Shown: positions 26,738 through 34,887, counted from the stretch's first letter. The stretch: 50,000 nucleotides of DNA from Symbiodinium natans (GCA_905221605.1 CAJNDS010001225.1:127501-177500), one strand, 5' to 3'. Numbers and translations: made by a program. The notes: generated from the sequence alone by a model not told the origin.

Positions 26738-26875
26738 TTGAGGGTTTTAGGGTTCAGGGTTTAGGGTTTAGGGTTGAGGGTTTTAGGGTTGAGGGTTTAG
26801 GGTTGAGGGTTTAGGGTTTAAGGTTTGGGGCCTAGGGTTTAAGTTTAAGGGTAAGGGTTTAGGGTTAAGGGGATT
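26738..26875 (+). repeat. Degenerate TTTAGGG/TTGAGGG block
   Basis: Mixed units with repeated TTGAGGG and TTTTAGGG variants. Confidence 0.93.
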
Positions 26876-26876
26876 G

Positions 26877-26960
26877 AAGATATGGGTGGGTCTACCTTCG
26901 ACGGAAAAGGCAGTGACTTCATGAAACGACTAATTCTTCACCTGTCGCAGACTTATACCC
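26877..26960 (+). CDS. Possible exon between blocks
   Basis: Open as EDMGGSTFDGKGSDFMKRLI...HLSQTY. No clear donor. Confidence 0.34.
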
Positions 26961-27044
26961 TAAACCCTAAACCCTAAACCCCAAAACCCTAAACCCTAAA
27001 CCATTTCGTGCCAGGGCCCAAAAAATCCCCAAACTAGGCGCCAG

Positions 27045-27156
27045 CAGTACCAATCAAGAGGGTGCCCGATGCGTTGCTTTAAGGGTGTTCAAGGAACCTA
27101 CCCGCAAACAAAAACGCAATGCTGGGCATACGAGTCCGAGACACAAACTGTGCAAG
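27045..27156 (+). CDS. Exon with GTACTA donor, 37 codons
   Basis: Acceptor CTAGGCGCCAG, donor TGCAAG|GTACTA; open as QYQSRGCPMRCFKGVQGTYP... The opposite strand is also open over its left part. Confidence 0.42.
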
Positions 27157-27227
27157 GTACTACTGCCCCCTGAACCCTAAACCCTGAACCCTAAGACACA
27201 AGCCCTGACAGCAAACTGTCCTACGCC

Positions 27228-27415
27228 GCCCCAAGCCCTAAACCCCAAACCGCAAACCCAAAACCCTAAAACCCTAAACCCCAAACCCTAAACCCTAAAA
27301 CCCTAAACCCCAAACCCCCAACCCTAAAACCACAAAACCATAAACCTGCAACCCTAAACCCTAAACCCCTAACCCCTAAACCCTAACCCTAAAACCCTAA
27401 ACCCTCAACCCTAGC
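27228..27415 (-). repeat. CCCTAAA block with CCCTAAAA and CCCCAAA variants
   Basis: About 26 units, length variants mixed. Confidence 0.96.
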
Positions 27416-27434
27416 CCTGATTGGCTGCCAGCAG

Positions 27435-27525
27435 GTCGCCGTCACACGCATGCCACATCGGGTTCGCGACTCACGCACTTCTGGCGGCGGGGAGCTGTCC
27501 GGTTGAAAGGGGAATCCAAGCAACC
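27435..27525 (+). CDS. Possible exon, 30 codons
   Basis: Acceptor GGCTGCCAGCAG; reads RRHTHATSGSRLTHFWRRGA...; donor CAACC|GTTTTGG. Confidence 0.36.
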
Positions 27526-27645
27526 GTTTTGGGGTTTAGGGTTTAAGGTTTAGGGTTTAGGGGTTGACCTATAGGAATTGAACGGGTCCCCGTCTTGTTT
27601 AAAAGGGGTTGATGAGGGGGATAAGGGCCCATTCAAGGTCCGAGA

Positions 27646-27682
27646 GCCCTAAACCCTAAACCCTAAACCCTAAACCCTAAAT
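27646..27682 (-). repeat. Short CCCTAAA block
   Basis: Five units. The sequence after it (27694-27775) is open on plus (NTALSVCPKAQIPVKLKPE) without clear splice sites. Confidence 0.93.
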
Positions 27683-28069
27683 AAACCCTACACCCAAACA
27701 CCGCTTTAAGCGTTTGCCCCAAAGCCCAAATACCTGTCAAACTCAAGCCTGAAAACAGGACAGCCTTTGGGGTTAGGGTCTAGGGTTTAGGGTTTCGAGT
27801 TTAGGGTCTGGCCCTTCTGGAAACCAACCCTAAACCCTACGAAACCCTAAACCCTAAAGCTTTGGGGGACCTCAAGCGAGAAGCATCCAAGAAAGCCTAA
27901 GCCAACAATGTAGCAGGAAAGAACACAAGCAGGAATACAAGTTATTTCAGGGACAGTTTCGGGTTTGGGGCTTGGGGGTTCACACTATACACCTTATGAA
28001 CCCTAAACCCTAAACCCTAATTAAGCCCTAAACCCTCAACAGAGGCTTAGGGCAGTCGGGTGGGTCCTC

Positions 28070-28440
28070 GATGGGAGAACCCCAGTGCCACTTTCTCAGA
28101 CCAGGCCAGTCGAGCGATAAAGTGCCACGACCAGTCGAGAGAGAAAGGGCCACGACCACCCGAGAATCATGAACGCCCTCCTCGACCGCTGCCACCAAAA
28201 GAAAGCTGAGCTCAGCTATGCTGCCGAAGCTTACTTGCGCACCTCTTGCTCGGTTGGCGTCTTGCTCACCCCCTCTTCTTCTTCTTGCTCGGTCGCGGCA
28301 CTGTATCGTCCTCCGCTGGCGTGTCGAGCACGCAGCTGTTGGGCGCCTCTACCGGCGCGAACTATAACCCAGCCGATGCTCGAAACCCGGGAAGCCCGAA
28401 ACCCCGGGAAGCCCCAAACCCTAACCCGAAACCCTAAACC
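28070..28440 (+). CDS. Unique coding-like region, two long plus-strand frames
   Basis: One frame (ATFSDQASRAIKCHDQSREK...) runs 44 codons to TGA; another has ATG at 28169 (MNALLDRCHQKKAELSYAAE...) and runs to the telomeric words at 28430. Contains short direct repeats of GCCACGACCA at about 28120 and 28150. Frame unresolved. Confidence 0.35.
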
Positions 28441-28446
28441 CTAAAC

Positions 28447-28602
28447 CCGAAACCCTGGAAGCCCTGACCCCCCCTCCCCGGAAGCCGCCCCAGCATGTCC
28501 TTCGGGCATCAGGGAGACGAGCGATGCGATCAAAGGCTCCACCCAGACCTCTCCCTGCGTCTTCCTTGGCTTGGGGGTGGGGGGGTTAGGGTTTGGGGTT
28601 TA
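28447..28602 (+). CDS. Possible exon, about 50 codons
   Basis: Open as SPEAAPACPSGIRETSDAIK...; bounded by telomeric words on both sides. Tandem CCCGGGAAGCCC words occur just upstream. Confidence 0.33.
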
Positions 28603-28711
28603 GGGTTTAGGGCTTAGGGATCAGGGTTTAGGGTTAGGGTCTAGGGTTTAAGGGTTTAAGAGTTTAAGGGTTTAGGGGTCTTCAGGGTCTTAGGGGTCTT
28701 AGGGGTCTTAG

Positions 28712-28804
28712 GGGTCTGTGTTTGGGATGAAGAGTTTCGTTCAGCTTGCTCAGGCCTTTAGGGCCTCAGGGAAGTCCCAGCCCTTCATTGATGGCTCAAC
28801 ATAG
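28712..28804 (+). CDS. Possible terminal exon, 30 codons
   Basis: Starts after a CTTAG word in a degenerate array; reads GMKSFVQLAQAFRASGKSQP... to TAG. Confidence 0.37.
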   Translation, partial: GSVFGMKSFVQLAQAFRASGKSQPFIDGST

Positions 28805-28821
28805 TCCACAATCCTTATGTA

Positions 28822-28915
28822 ACAAGGTACTTGGGCCCCTAAACCCTAAACCCTAAACCCTAAACCCTAATTAAACCCTAAACCCTAAACCCTAAAGTCC
28901 ATAAGAGCTTTTGGA
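28822..28915. mobile_element. Family D element interrupted by a CCCTAAA block (28838-28895)
   Basis: Left AACAAGGTACTTGGGCCC and right CATAAGAGCTTTTGGAG match the family D halves on either side of about eight telomeric units. Confidence 0.6.
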
Positions 28916-29040
28916 GCCTTATAAGGTGCTCCAAGTCATTTTTGTCACTTGGTGGCTACCGTTCTGTACGGGGGCGCTTATTCAGGGCAACCAAAGACCT
29001 AAGGTCTTGTTTAGGGGCTTTTCAATAAAACAAAAACAGA
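28916..29040 (+). CDS. Possible exon after family D, hydrophobic segment
   Basis: After TTTTGGAG a frame reads YKVLQVIFVTWWLPFCTGAL... then turns basic. It runs into the AT microsatellite, so its end is unknown. Confidence 0.32.
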
Positions 29041-29110
29041 CATATATATATATATGTATATATATATATGCAATATATATATATATATATATATGTATGC
29101 ATAGATATAT
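29041..29110. repeat. AT dinucleotide microsatellite
   Basis: (AT)n with TATG/CATA interruptions. Confidence 0.95.
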
Positions 29111-29191
29111 GGGGGCTTCCGAAAATAGGGGGGTGCCCTTTTTGGGGGGTCCCTTTGAGGGGATCCTACTGCATTTGGGGAACGAAAGGGG

Positions 29192-29247
<56 letters not shown>

Positions 29248-29270
29248 CCATTTTGGCAGATGCCCAGATA
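29108..29270. mobile_element. Family H copy with poly(C)52 inside
   Basis: GGGGGCTTCCGAAAATAGGG on the left; an uninterrupted run of 52 C at 29195-29246. It produces artefactual poly-Pro / poly-Gly frames. Confidence 0.65.
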
Positions 29271-29411
29271 AGAATGCACATGGTTTAGAGCCTTGAAAGA
29301 AAGCTGAAGATGGCTCCTTGGGCGCAACAGCCAAAGCTTACGAAATCCCTAAACCCTAAACCCTAAACCCTAAACCCTAAACCCTACACCCCAAACCCTA
29401 TACCCTAAACC

Positions 29412-29544
29412 CTAAGCCACCAGCTGCTGTCGGTAGGGTTTTGGAGGCCCAGGTAGGGCAGCGAAAAGCCAGGACACCCAAGCCCAAAAGCCAGCACTAA
29501 GACTCCCCTCAGAAACTGAATAACAATGATCTGCTGAATTTTCC
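29412..29544 (-). CDS. Exon with very strong acceptor, 43 codons
   Basis: Acceptor ACATCTTTACAACCTCAG; one frame reads SADHCYSVSEGSLSAGFWAW... through a hydrophobic segment (FWAWVSWLFAALPG) to TAG. A second frame (QQIIVIQFLRGVLVLAFGLG) is also open. It lies downstream of the 29694 exon, but the long frame does not match that exon's phase. Confidence 0.42.
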
Positions 29545-29626
29545 CTGAGGTTGTAAAGATGTATAAATACAAAACATATCTATATATGCGCAAAGTGCAA
29601 CATAATTACAAAGGGAGCTATAGGCA

Positions 29627-29693
29627 CCCTAAACCCTAAACCCTAAACCCTAAACCCTAAACCCTAAACCCTAAACCCTAAACCCAGTTGAAG
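29627..29693 (-). repeat. Interstitial CCCTAAA block
   Basis: Nine perfect heptamers, abutting the donor side of the next exon. Confidence 0.98.
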
Positions 29694-29814
29694 TCCGGGT
29701 GCTTGCGAATCAGCACGTCCAGCGCGGACGGGTCCGTGCAAGAGCAAATGCGCTGGCCATCTAGCTCGCATGCCTTTTCAACCGGGAGTGAAGTCACCAA
29801 AGCCCCCCCAACCC
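29694..29814 (-). CDS. Exon ending at a telomeric donor, 40 codons
   Basis: Acceptor GGCTTTGTAG; open as LVTSLPVEKACELDGQRICS...DVLIRKHPDFNW; donor AACTGG|GTTTAG coincides with the first telomeric unit. Family unknown. Confidence 0.43.
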
Positions 29815-29825
29815 CTACAAAGCCT

Positions 29826-29945
29826 AGGGTTTAGGGATTAGGGTTTAGGGTTAGGGTTTAGGGTTTAGGGTTTAGGGTTTAGGGTTTAGGGTTTAGGGTT
29901 TAGGGTTTAGGGTTTAGGGTTTAGGGTTTAGGGTTTAGGGTTTAT
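29826..29945 (+). repeat. Interstitial TTTAGGG block
   Basis: About 16 units. Confidence 0.98.
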
Positions 29946-30073
29946 AGGGCATAGGGTATAGGGAAGTACCAAGTTTAGGGCTTAGTAAGTGGGAGTCAAG
30001 TCACAAAAGCCCGCAGCCCTAAAAACCCTAAGCCCTAAAAAACTACCCCGAACAACCCTAAACCCCCTGAGCC

Positions 30074-30208
30074 CAGAAACCCTGCTCCCAGAAAACCCCA
30101 CTCCCTAAAAGCCCCAGCCCAAAAACCCTGAACATGTCCTGTAGGACAATGCAACATACCAAGGCCGCTTACGCCGCCAAGGCGTTGAAATATCGAAATG
30201 CCGAATAG
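30074..30208 (+). CDS. Possible terminal exon, Lys-rich
   Basis: Stop-free 45 codons, Lys/Pro/Ser-rich then MSCRTMQHTKAAYAAKALKY and TAG. Acceptor ATGTCCTGTAG lies inside. Histone-tail-like composition, no homology claimed. Confidence 0.35.
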   Translation, partial: QKPCSQKTPLPKSPSPKTLNMSCRTMQHTKAAYAAKALKYRNAE

Positions 30209-30360
30209 GAATTAGGTCCCGCGCACAAGCAGGGGTAAGATGTTTGTAGTGTGTTTACAGGGTGTTTATGGGGTTTATAGGGTTGTCAAGGAATTCCAGG
30301 GTTTCTAGGGTTTTTGTCTGGGGTCTGGGATTTCTATTTTGGTGTCTCGTAGTCCTTTAG

Positions 30361-30422
30361 GGGGGTTTAGGGTTTAGGGTATAGGGTTTAGGGTATAGGG
30401 TATAGCGTATAGGGTTTAGGGT

Positions 30423-30454
<32 letters not shown>

Positions 30455-30475
30455 GGATGGTTTAGGGCTTAGGGA
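30361..30475 (+). repeat. Variant telomeric block (TATAGGG, TTGAGGG)
   Basis: A TATAGGG cluster is followed by six consecutive TTGAGGG units at about 30420-30457. Confidence 0.95.
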
Positions 30476-30545
30476 CCAAAGGCCATGATGCGCTGTAAGG
30501 CTCCTGGGCATTTTGTGCCGAAATACCCCTGAACCCCATATCACT

Positions 30546-30604
30546 AACCCTAAACCCTAAACCCTAAACCCTAAAGCCTAAAGCCTAAACCCTAAACCCT
30601 AAAC
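30546..30604 (-). repeat. CCCTAAA block
   Basis: Eight units including GCCTAAA variants. Confidence 0.95.
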
Positions 30605-30702
30605 ATCCCTTTCGAGAGCATCCTTGCTCTTTTGTGGGCACCGGTCTAGGCGTCTAGGGAACCCCACCCCCTAAAGCCTAAACCCAAACCTTACGGCAAA
30701 CG

Positions 30703-30800
30703 TTTAGGGTTTAGGGCTTAGGGTTTGGGGTTTGGGGGTTTGGGGGTTTGGGGGTTTGGGGGTTTAGGGGCTTGGGGGTTTGGGGTTTAGGGTTCAGGGT
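30703..30800 (+). repeat. TTTAGGG to TTTGGGGG block
   Basis: Centre is a run of 8-bp TTTGGGGG units. Confidence 0.95.
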
Positions 30801-30801
30801 T

Positions 30802-30918
30802 CCTTCGTCACGACCCATGAACTCCTTAAGCCATTTCTACAGCGCTTCGCATTCTCGATCCGATGGCCTGGAAAAGTGCCGACCACTTCTTCTCGCGGTC
30901 CTCTGGCTGTTACCCTAA
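30802..30918 (+). CDS. Possible exon, two frames open
   Basis: Frames MNSLSHFYSASHSRSDGLEK (ending in a hydrophobic run) and THELLKPFLQRFAFSIRWPG are both open between telomeric blocks. Confidence 0.32.
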   Translation, partial: PSSRPMNSLSHFYSASHSRSDGLEKCRPLLLAVLWLLP

Positions 30919-31086
30919 ACCCTGAATCCTAAACCCTAAACCCTAAACGCTGCCTAAACCCTGTAAACCCTAACCTGGCAAAGTGGCTTCTAAAGGCGTT
31001 TTGGGTCCAGGTGTGCCAGCGCGTGACGGACAGGGTTCTCCTCAAATTCTCCCATTCTGCCCCTCCCCCATGTGGGGCACTCTGCT

Positions 31087-31157
31087 AAGGAACTACTATA
31101 ACACTAAACCCTAAACCCTAAACCCTAAAACCTAAACCCTGTAAAGGAACTACTATA
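31087..31157 (-). repeat. CCCTAAA insert with 14-bp flanking direct repeat
   Basis: AAGGAACTACTATA occurs at 31087-31100 and 31144-31157, exactly bracketing five or six telomeric units. Confidence 0.93.
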
Positions 31158-31257
31158 CTTCTCGCAGGAACATTCTGGGAACCCCCTGGAAGGGGAACCC
31201 GTCTCTTCTTAAAAACGGCCCCCATCTTCCTACAGGAGAGCTAAGCCCAAAAAGATA

Positions 31258-31345
31258 GGGTTTAGGGTTTAGAAACCCTAAACCCTAAACCCTATACCCT
31301 AAACCCTAAATCCTAAACCCTAAACCCTAAACCCTAAACACTAAA
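31258..31345. repeat. Head-to-head telomeric junction
   Basis: Two TTTAGGG units run through AGAAA into about ten CCCTAAA units. Confidence 0.95.
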
Positions 31346-31436
31346 AGCCCAGTAGAGGGCCACCGGTCAGCTGATGGGCATCTTCGGTCCCTTAAGTCCC
31401 ACACCCTAATGCGAACCAAACCCTAGACCCTAGACC

Positions 31437-31672
31437 CTAGGGTTTAGGGTTTAGGGTTTAGGGTTTAGGGTTTAGGGTTTAGGGTTTAGGGTTTAGGCGG
31501 TTTAGGGTTTAGGGTGTAGGGTGTAGGGGTTAGGGTTTAGGGTTTAGACCTAAACCCTAAACCCTAAACCCTAAACCCTAAACCCTAAACCCTAAACCCT
31601 AACTAAACCCTAAACCCTAAACCCTGAACCCTAAACCCTAAAACCTAAACCCTAAACCCTAAACCCTAAACC
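31437..31672. repeat. Large head-to-head telomeric palindrome
   Basis: About 16 TTTAGGG units (31437-31547) meet about 17 CCCTAAA units (31550-31672) with only a few bases between. Confidence 0.97.
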
Positions 31673-31683
31673 TCATCACCAAC

Positions 31684-31778
31684 CGCCAAGCTCAACAGCT
31701 GTCCTGCCGAACAAAGGCCGGCTTGCTTTGCAGCGTTCCCTGACAGCTCACCCGTGGGGGTTGGCAGAGAGGGGGTTT
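31684..31778 (+). CDS. Possible exon
   Basis: Open as AKLNSCPAEQRPACFAAFPD... and ends GAGGG|GTTTAG at a telomeric block. Confidence 0.33.
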
Positions 31779-31829
31779 AGGGTTTAGGGTTTAGGGTTTA
31801 AGGTAGAGGGGGGGGGGGGGGGCTGGGAG

Positions 31830-31983
31830 GGCTTAACGAGCTTAAGTTTAGCCAGGCCCGTTTTAAAGGTTGGGTGGCTATTCCGTACTCAAGGCGCCCA
31901 AAGCAACCATCATTGGTGTTGCGGCAAAAATGAAACATGGGGCTGATCTGGATTTTGGGACCTTTGACAGTACCCACAAACAA
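31830..31983 (-). CDS. Possible exon or gene fragment, 50 codons
   Basis: Open as GTVKGPKIQISPMFHFCRNT...CFGRLEYGIATQP. The right end overlaps a family A fragment (31985-32055). Confidence 0.34.
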
Positions 31984-32030
31984 GAGTACAACTGCACTTA
32001 AAACCCAATTCTTACCCCAATAGGGCTTCT

Positions 32031-32333
32031 ATGTGGGGTATAACTACACTTATACACAAGGGATATACAAACCATGGCGACCCTGCTCCAACAAGGGGTC
32101 TATGTAGCTTCGAGCAACCAACCAAGCCCGCTACCCTCAACACAACCCTAAATTTATACCCCAAACCAGAAACACAACTTCAAAAAACCCTGTGTAAACA
32201 CCAGAAAAAACTCACCTTTACAAACCGCTGTGAAAACCCCAAAGCCCACTCCATGAACTCCGACCAGCCATGGAAATTCTATGTAATCGAGGGTGGCTGG
32301 GTTGATCTCGACTGTGGGCCGTTTCGGGTTTAG
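32031..32333 (+). CDS. 100-codon ORF ending at a telomeric word
   Basis: ATG-initiated; the first third lies in family A remnant sequence, while the last 45 codons (HQKKLTFTNRCENPKAHSMN...GGWVDLDCGPF) look coding. Stop is the TAG of GGGTTTAG, so GTTTAG may instead be a donor. Confidence 0.37.
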   Translation: MWGITTLIHKGYTNHGDPAPTRGLCSFEQPTKPATLNTTLNLYPKPETQLQKTLCKHQKKLTFTNRCENPKAHSMNSDQPWKFYVIEGGWVDLDCGPFRV

Positions 32334-32356
32334 GGGTTCAAGGCTTCGGGCCTTTT

Positions 32357-33107
32357 TTAAAACATCTTCCTTGTAGCGCGAATGCCAAAAACAAAGGACT
32401 TCTCGTTTTCATTGACCCCACTTAGAGGCCTACTGTACTCAGTGTCTTCGTCGAGAAACTTTGCGCTGGTCAACATGGGTGCGTCATGGCGGCCTAAAGC
32501 AAAGCCAACACGCATTCCACAAAGACCCAAGACCCTAACCCTTAGGCTCACAATAGGTCAAGAGAAGCGTACATAACAAGGCCTTTGAACCCAAAAACCC
32601 TCAAATAATTGGAGTCTGAGGGTAATCCCTAAAGCTATATACCTGCTTGGCTGATGTAGAGGATGTGCGGTTTAGGGTTTAGGGTCTCGGGAGCCAAAAC
32701 CCTAAACCCTGAACAACCCTAAGCCCTAAACCCTAAATTCTACACCCTAAGCCCTCACTCTCCACGGCCTTTTCGATCATGTCGTCGCAGATCCGCTGCG
32801 CAATCTGAGCCGCGCTCCACTCTGGCTGCACCATGGCGACAAAGCTTTCTGTTGCTTCTGGAGACCAGGAACAGCAGGCGCAACCACCCGAAACCTTAAA
32901 CCCTGAAACCTCGAAACTGGAACTTGCAACCAGGCCCAGAGGAGGACACTTTTACAAGAACTTCCCCAAAAACCCATGAATCGTACAGAGAGCCCATAGG
33001 CCCTTATGAAAGTTCTCCACATACCTAACACGGCCCGGGACTCAAAGACCCCTGCAAGCCAAGATCTTGCCACAGCCAGGGGGAGACTCTGAAGGGCTGC
33101 TTCTGGC
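32357..33107 (-). CDS. Three-exon gene 3' end, phase-consistent
   Basis: Exons (minus): 33025-33107, acceptor TCGTTTGTGTTGCAG, donor TTAG|GTATGT; 32759-32857, acceptor CTGTTCCTGGTCTCCAG, donor GAGA|GTGAGG; 32357-32493, acceptor TTGGCTTTGCTTTAG, ending in TAA. Both junctions are phase 1 and join in frame, giving 104 residues (pieces: ALQSLPLAVARSWLAGVF; VQPEWSAAQIAQRICDDMIE; KFLDEDTEYSRPLSGVNENE). Introns are 167 and 265 bp; the second contains telomeric words in both orientations and a family D element. Upstream exons probably exist. Product unknown. Confidence 0.6.
32541..32625. mobile_element. Family D element inside an intron
   Basis: AGGCTCACAATAGGTCAAG ... ATAACAAGGCCTTTGAAC ... AAACCCTCAAATAATTGGAG. 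Lies in intron 2 of the 32357-33107 model, antisense to it. Confidence 0.7.
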
Positions 33108-33133
33108 CTGCAACACAAACGACACGAATACCC

Positions 33134-33203
33134 CCTAAACCCTAAACCCTAAACCCTAAACCCTAAACCCTAGACCCTAAACCCTAAACCCTAAACCCTA
33201 AAT
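33134..33203 (-). repeat. Interstitial CCCTAAA block
   Basis: Ten units with one CCCTAGA. On the minus strand it is G-strand sense, just upstream of the 33107 acceptor. Confidence 0.97.
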
Positions 33204-33350
33204 TAAAGGGTTCTTAAGGGGGGTTTCAAGGGCGGTATTTAGCCCAAGGTTCCCCAAATTCTCCCCACTACTTCCTGGGGCTCCCTAACATTCCCTAGGT
33301 ACCTACGCCCACGTGAACCCCCCCCTCCCTTAAGAACCCTAGAATTCCCA

Positions 33351-33608
33351 ATGGCCAGGCCACACACACCCAAGAAACGAAAGAAAGCAAACAACAACGT
33401 CCGCCACAACCTTAGGGTAGTTGCATGGTCCCGTAGTATGAGGCCCTTACATGGGTCCCCTTACATGCCCGAGGGCCCATACTTCAGAACCCCTTTAAAC
33501 AAGGCCATGGAACGTATCAAGGGCCCATGAAACTACCTTTGACACAAGACACGGGCTTTCAGGGCTTACAGTGCACTTGGATTCATTGAGCAGTCAGAAG
33601 TGGGATAG
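33351..33608 (+). CDS. Two-exon small gene candidate with a family E intron
   Basis: Exon 1 (33351-33416) starts MARPHTPKKRKKANNN, containing PKKRKK, which resembles a classical nuclear localisation signal; donor CTTAGG|GTAGTT is the element's left end. Exon 2 (33549-33608), after CTACCTTTGACACAAG, continues in phase 0 (TRAFRAYSALGFIEQSEVG) to TAG, or to donor GAA|GTGGGA. Very short for a complete protein; may be a 5' end. Confidence 0.42.
33412..33546. mobile_element. Family E element acting as an intron
   Basis: Ends CTTAGGGTAGTTGCATGGTC and GGCCCATGAAACTACCTTT; inner GGGCCCATACTTCAGAACCC is shared with 19660 and 39792 copies. Confidence 0.82.
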
Positions 33609-33618
33609 AAGTATGGGA

Positions 33619-33665
33619 ACCCTAAACCCTAAACCCTAAACCCTAAACCCTAAACCCTAAACCCT
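33619..33665 (-). repeat. CCCTAAA block
   Basis: Seven units abutting a family A fragment (33666-33745). Another C-strand block with CCCTCAA variants lies at 33804-33915. Confidence 0.96.
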
Positions 33666-33941
33666 GGAACTGTACTTACAACCCTGTTTAGGGTACGTTT
33701 AAAGCCTATTCATAACTGCCTATGAACGTCCAAGTAGGGTTGGTTTTGAAGGCTTTGGAGTTTTCCGGTCTAGGAGACAGGCTTAGGCATGCGAGCTTCG
33801 CCTAAACCCTAAACCCTAAACCCCAAACCCCAAACCCCAAACCCTAAACCCTAAACCCTCAACCCTAAACCCTCAACCCTCAACCCTCAACCCTAAACCC
33901 TAAACCCTAAACCCTACGAACCCCACATGGCTCGGCTGCAG

Positions 33942-34406
33942 CCTCCTGGGGAGTTGCCATGCTCGGCCTGATTCCAAACCAGCTGGCCAGCTGTTGAAGG
34001 TTTAGGGTTTAGGGTTTAGGGTTTAGGGTTTAGGGTTTAGGGTTTCGGGTTTCGGGTTTAGGGTTTAGGGTTTAGGGTGTTGAGCTAACGGGTTTGCAGT
34101 ACCATTCAGCACCTGAGAAGGTTGGGGCCAAAGCTGGGTTTTTGTAGGTCATTCGTATACTACCCCTTATAGGGTTCGTAGGTAGCCTATGAACAGGTAC
34201 TTTGGGTTCTTAGGGTTGGGCTTCAGAAACCTGTGCAATCCGGTCCTATTGTGGGTCAAGAGTTGGCGGGCTTCAAAGATGTCGGCGTTTTGGTGCTGAA
34301 GAAGACAATTGCGCAGCAGTCCTCCTTCCAAGGTCCTGATTTTGTCACTGCTTTCCGGCGTCAAGGTTCGCCATACCCTGAGCACGAATTCCAAACCCCC
34401 CCCTAA
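33942..34406 (+). CDS. Three-exon gene 3' end with a telomeric intron
   Basis: Exon a (33942-33999): acceptor GGCTCGGCTGCAG, ends TTGAAG|GTTTAG. Intron 34000-34099 is TTTAGGG repeats followed by CTAACGGGTTTGCAG. Exon b (34100-34120) YHSAPEK, donor GAGAAG|GTTGGG. Exon c (34227-34406): acceptor GGTTGGGCTTCAG, 59 codons (GPIVGQELAGFKDVGVLVLK...FVTAFRRQGSPYPEHEF) to TAA. All joins are phase 0. Exon c has no ATG and is missed by ATG-based ORF calling; a GTAAGT at 34419 follows. Product unknown. Confidence 0.55.
34000..34078 (+). repeat. TTTAGGG block coincident with an intron start
   Basis: Eleven units; the first G of the block is the putative donor G. Confidence 0.97.
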
Positions 34407-34426
34407 GGCCCCCAGATTGTAAGTTA

Positions 34427-34490
34427 GAACCCTAAACCCCTAAAGCCCTAAAGCCCTAAAGCCCTAAACCCTAAACCCTAAACCCTAATC
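34427..34490 (-). repeat. CCCTAAA block
   Basis: Eight units with CCCTAAAG variants. Confidence 0.96.
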
Positions 34491-34637
34491 CCGAAATCTC
34501 CGGAAATGTCTCCCGGCCTTCCGGTTGCCTACGGATCCAGGGCGCGTTTGCAGGGAATAGCCGGAGGTCGCAAGTAATCACGGTACATTTACAAGCAAGA
34601 GGGCACTCAAAAACCCTTTCGAATTTTGTTTATTCAG

Positions 34638-34757
34638 GTTTAGGGTTTAGGGTTTAGGGTTTAGGGTTTAGGGTTTAGGGTTTAGGGTTCAGGGTTCAGG
34701 GTTTAGGGTTTAGGGTTTAGGATTTAGGGTTTAGGTTTTAGGGTTTAGGTTTTAGCA
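34638..34757 (+). repeat. TTTAGGG block
   Basis: About 17 units with TTCAGGG and TTTTAGGG variants to the right. Confidence 0.97.
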
Positions 34758-34887
34758 TCATTTTGCCAAAAGAAAAAAAGTCCACAATTGCTAGCAAGCT
34801 TATAAGGTGCTTGTCAGCTCAACTCTGCCAAGGTAGAAGTATGCAAGGAGGAAATAATTACAGGGTCGTTTCATGTATATGTGGCCA

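Noticed and set aside
29240-29262. Partial match to the dinoflagellate spliced leader (GCCATTTTGGC)
   Set aside because: Only 11 of 22 positions match, it lacks the conserved CTCAAG end, and it lies at the edge of a poly(C) tract in a transposon-like element.
28911-29334. Long ORFs with poly-Pro or poly-Gly on both strands
   Set aside because: They are translations of the poly(C)52 run and the AT microsatellite; only the first 40 codons on plus are kept as a possible exon.
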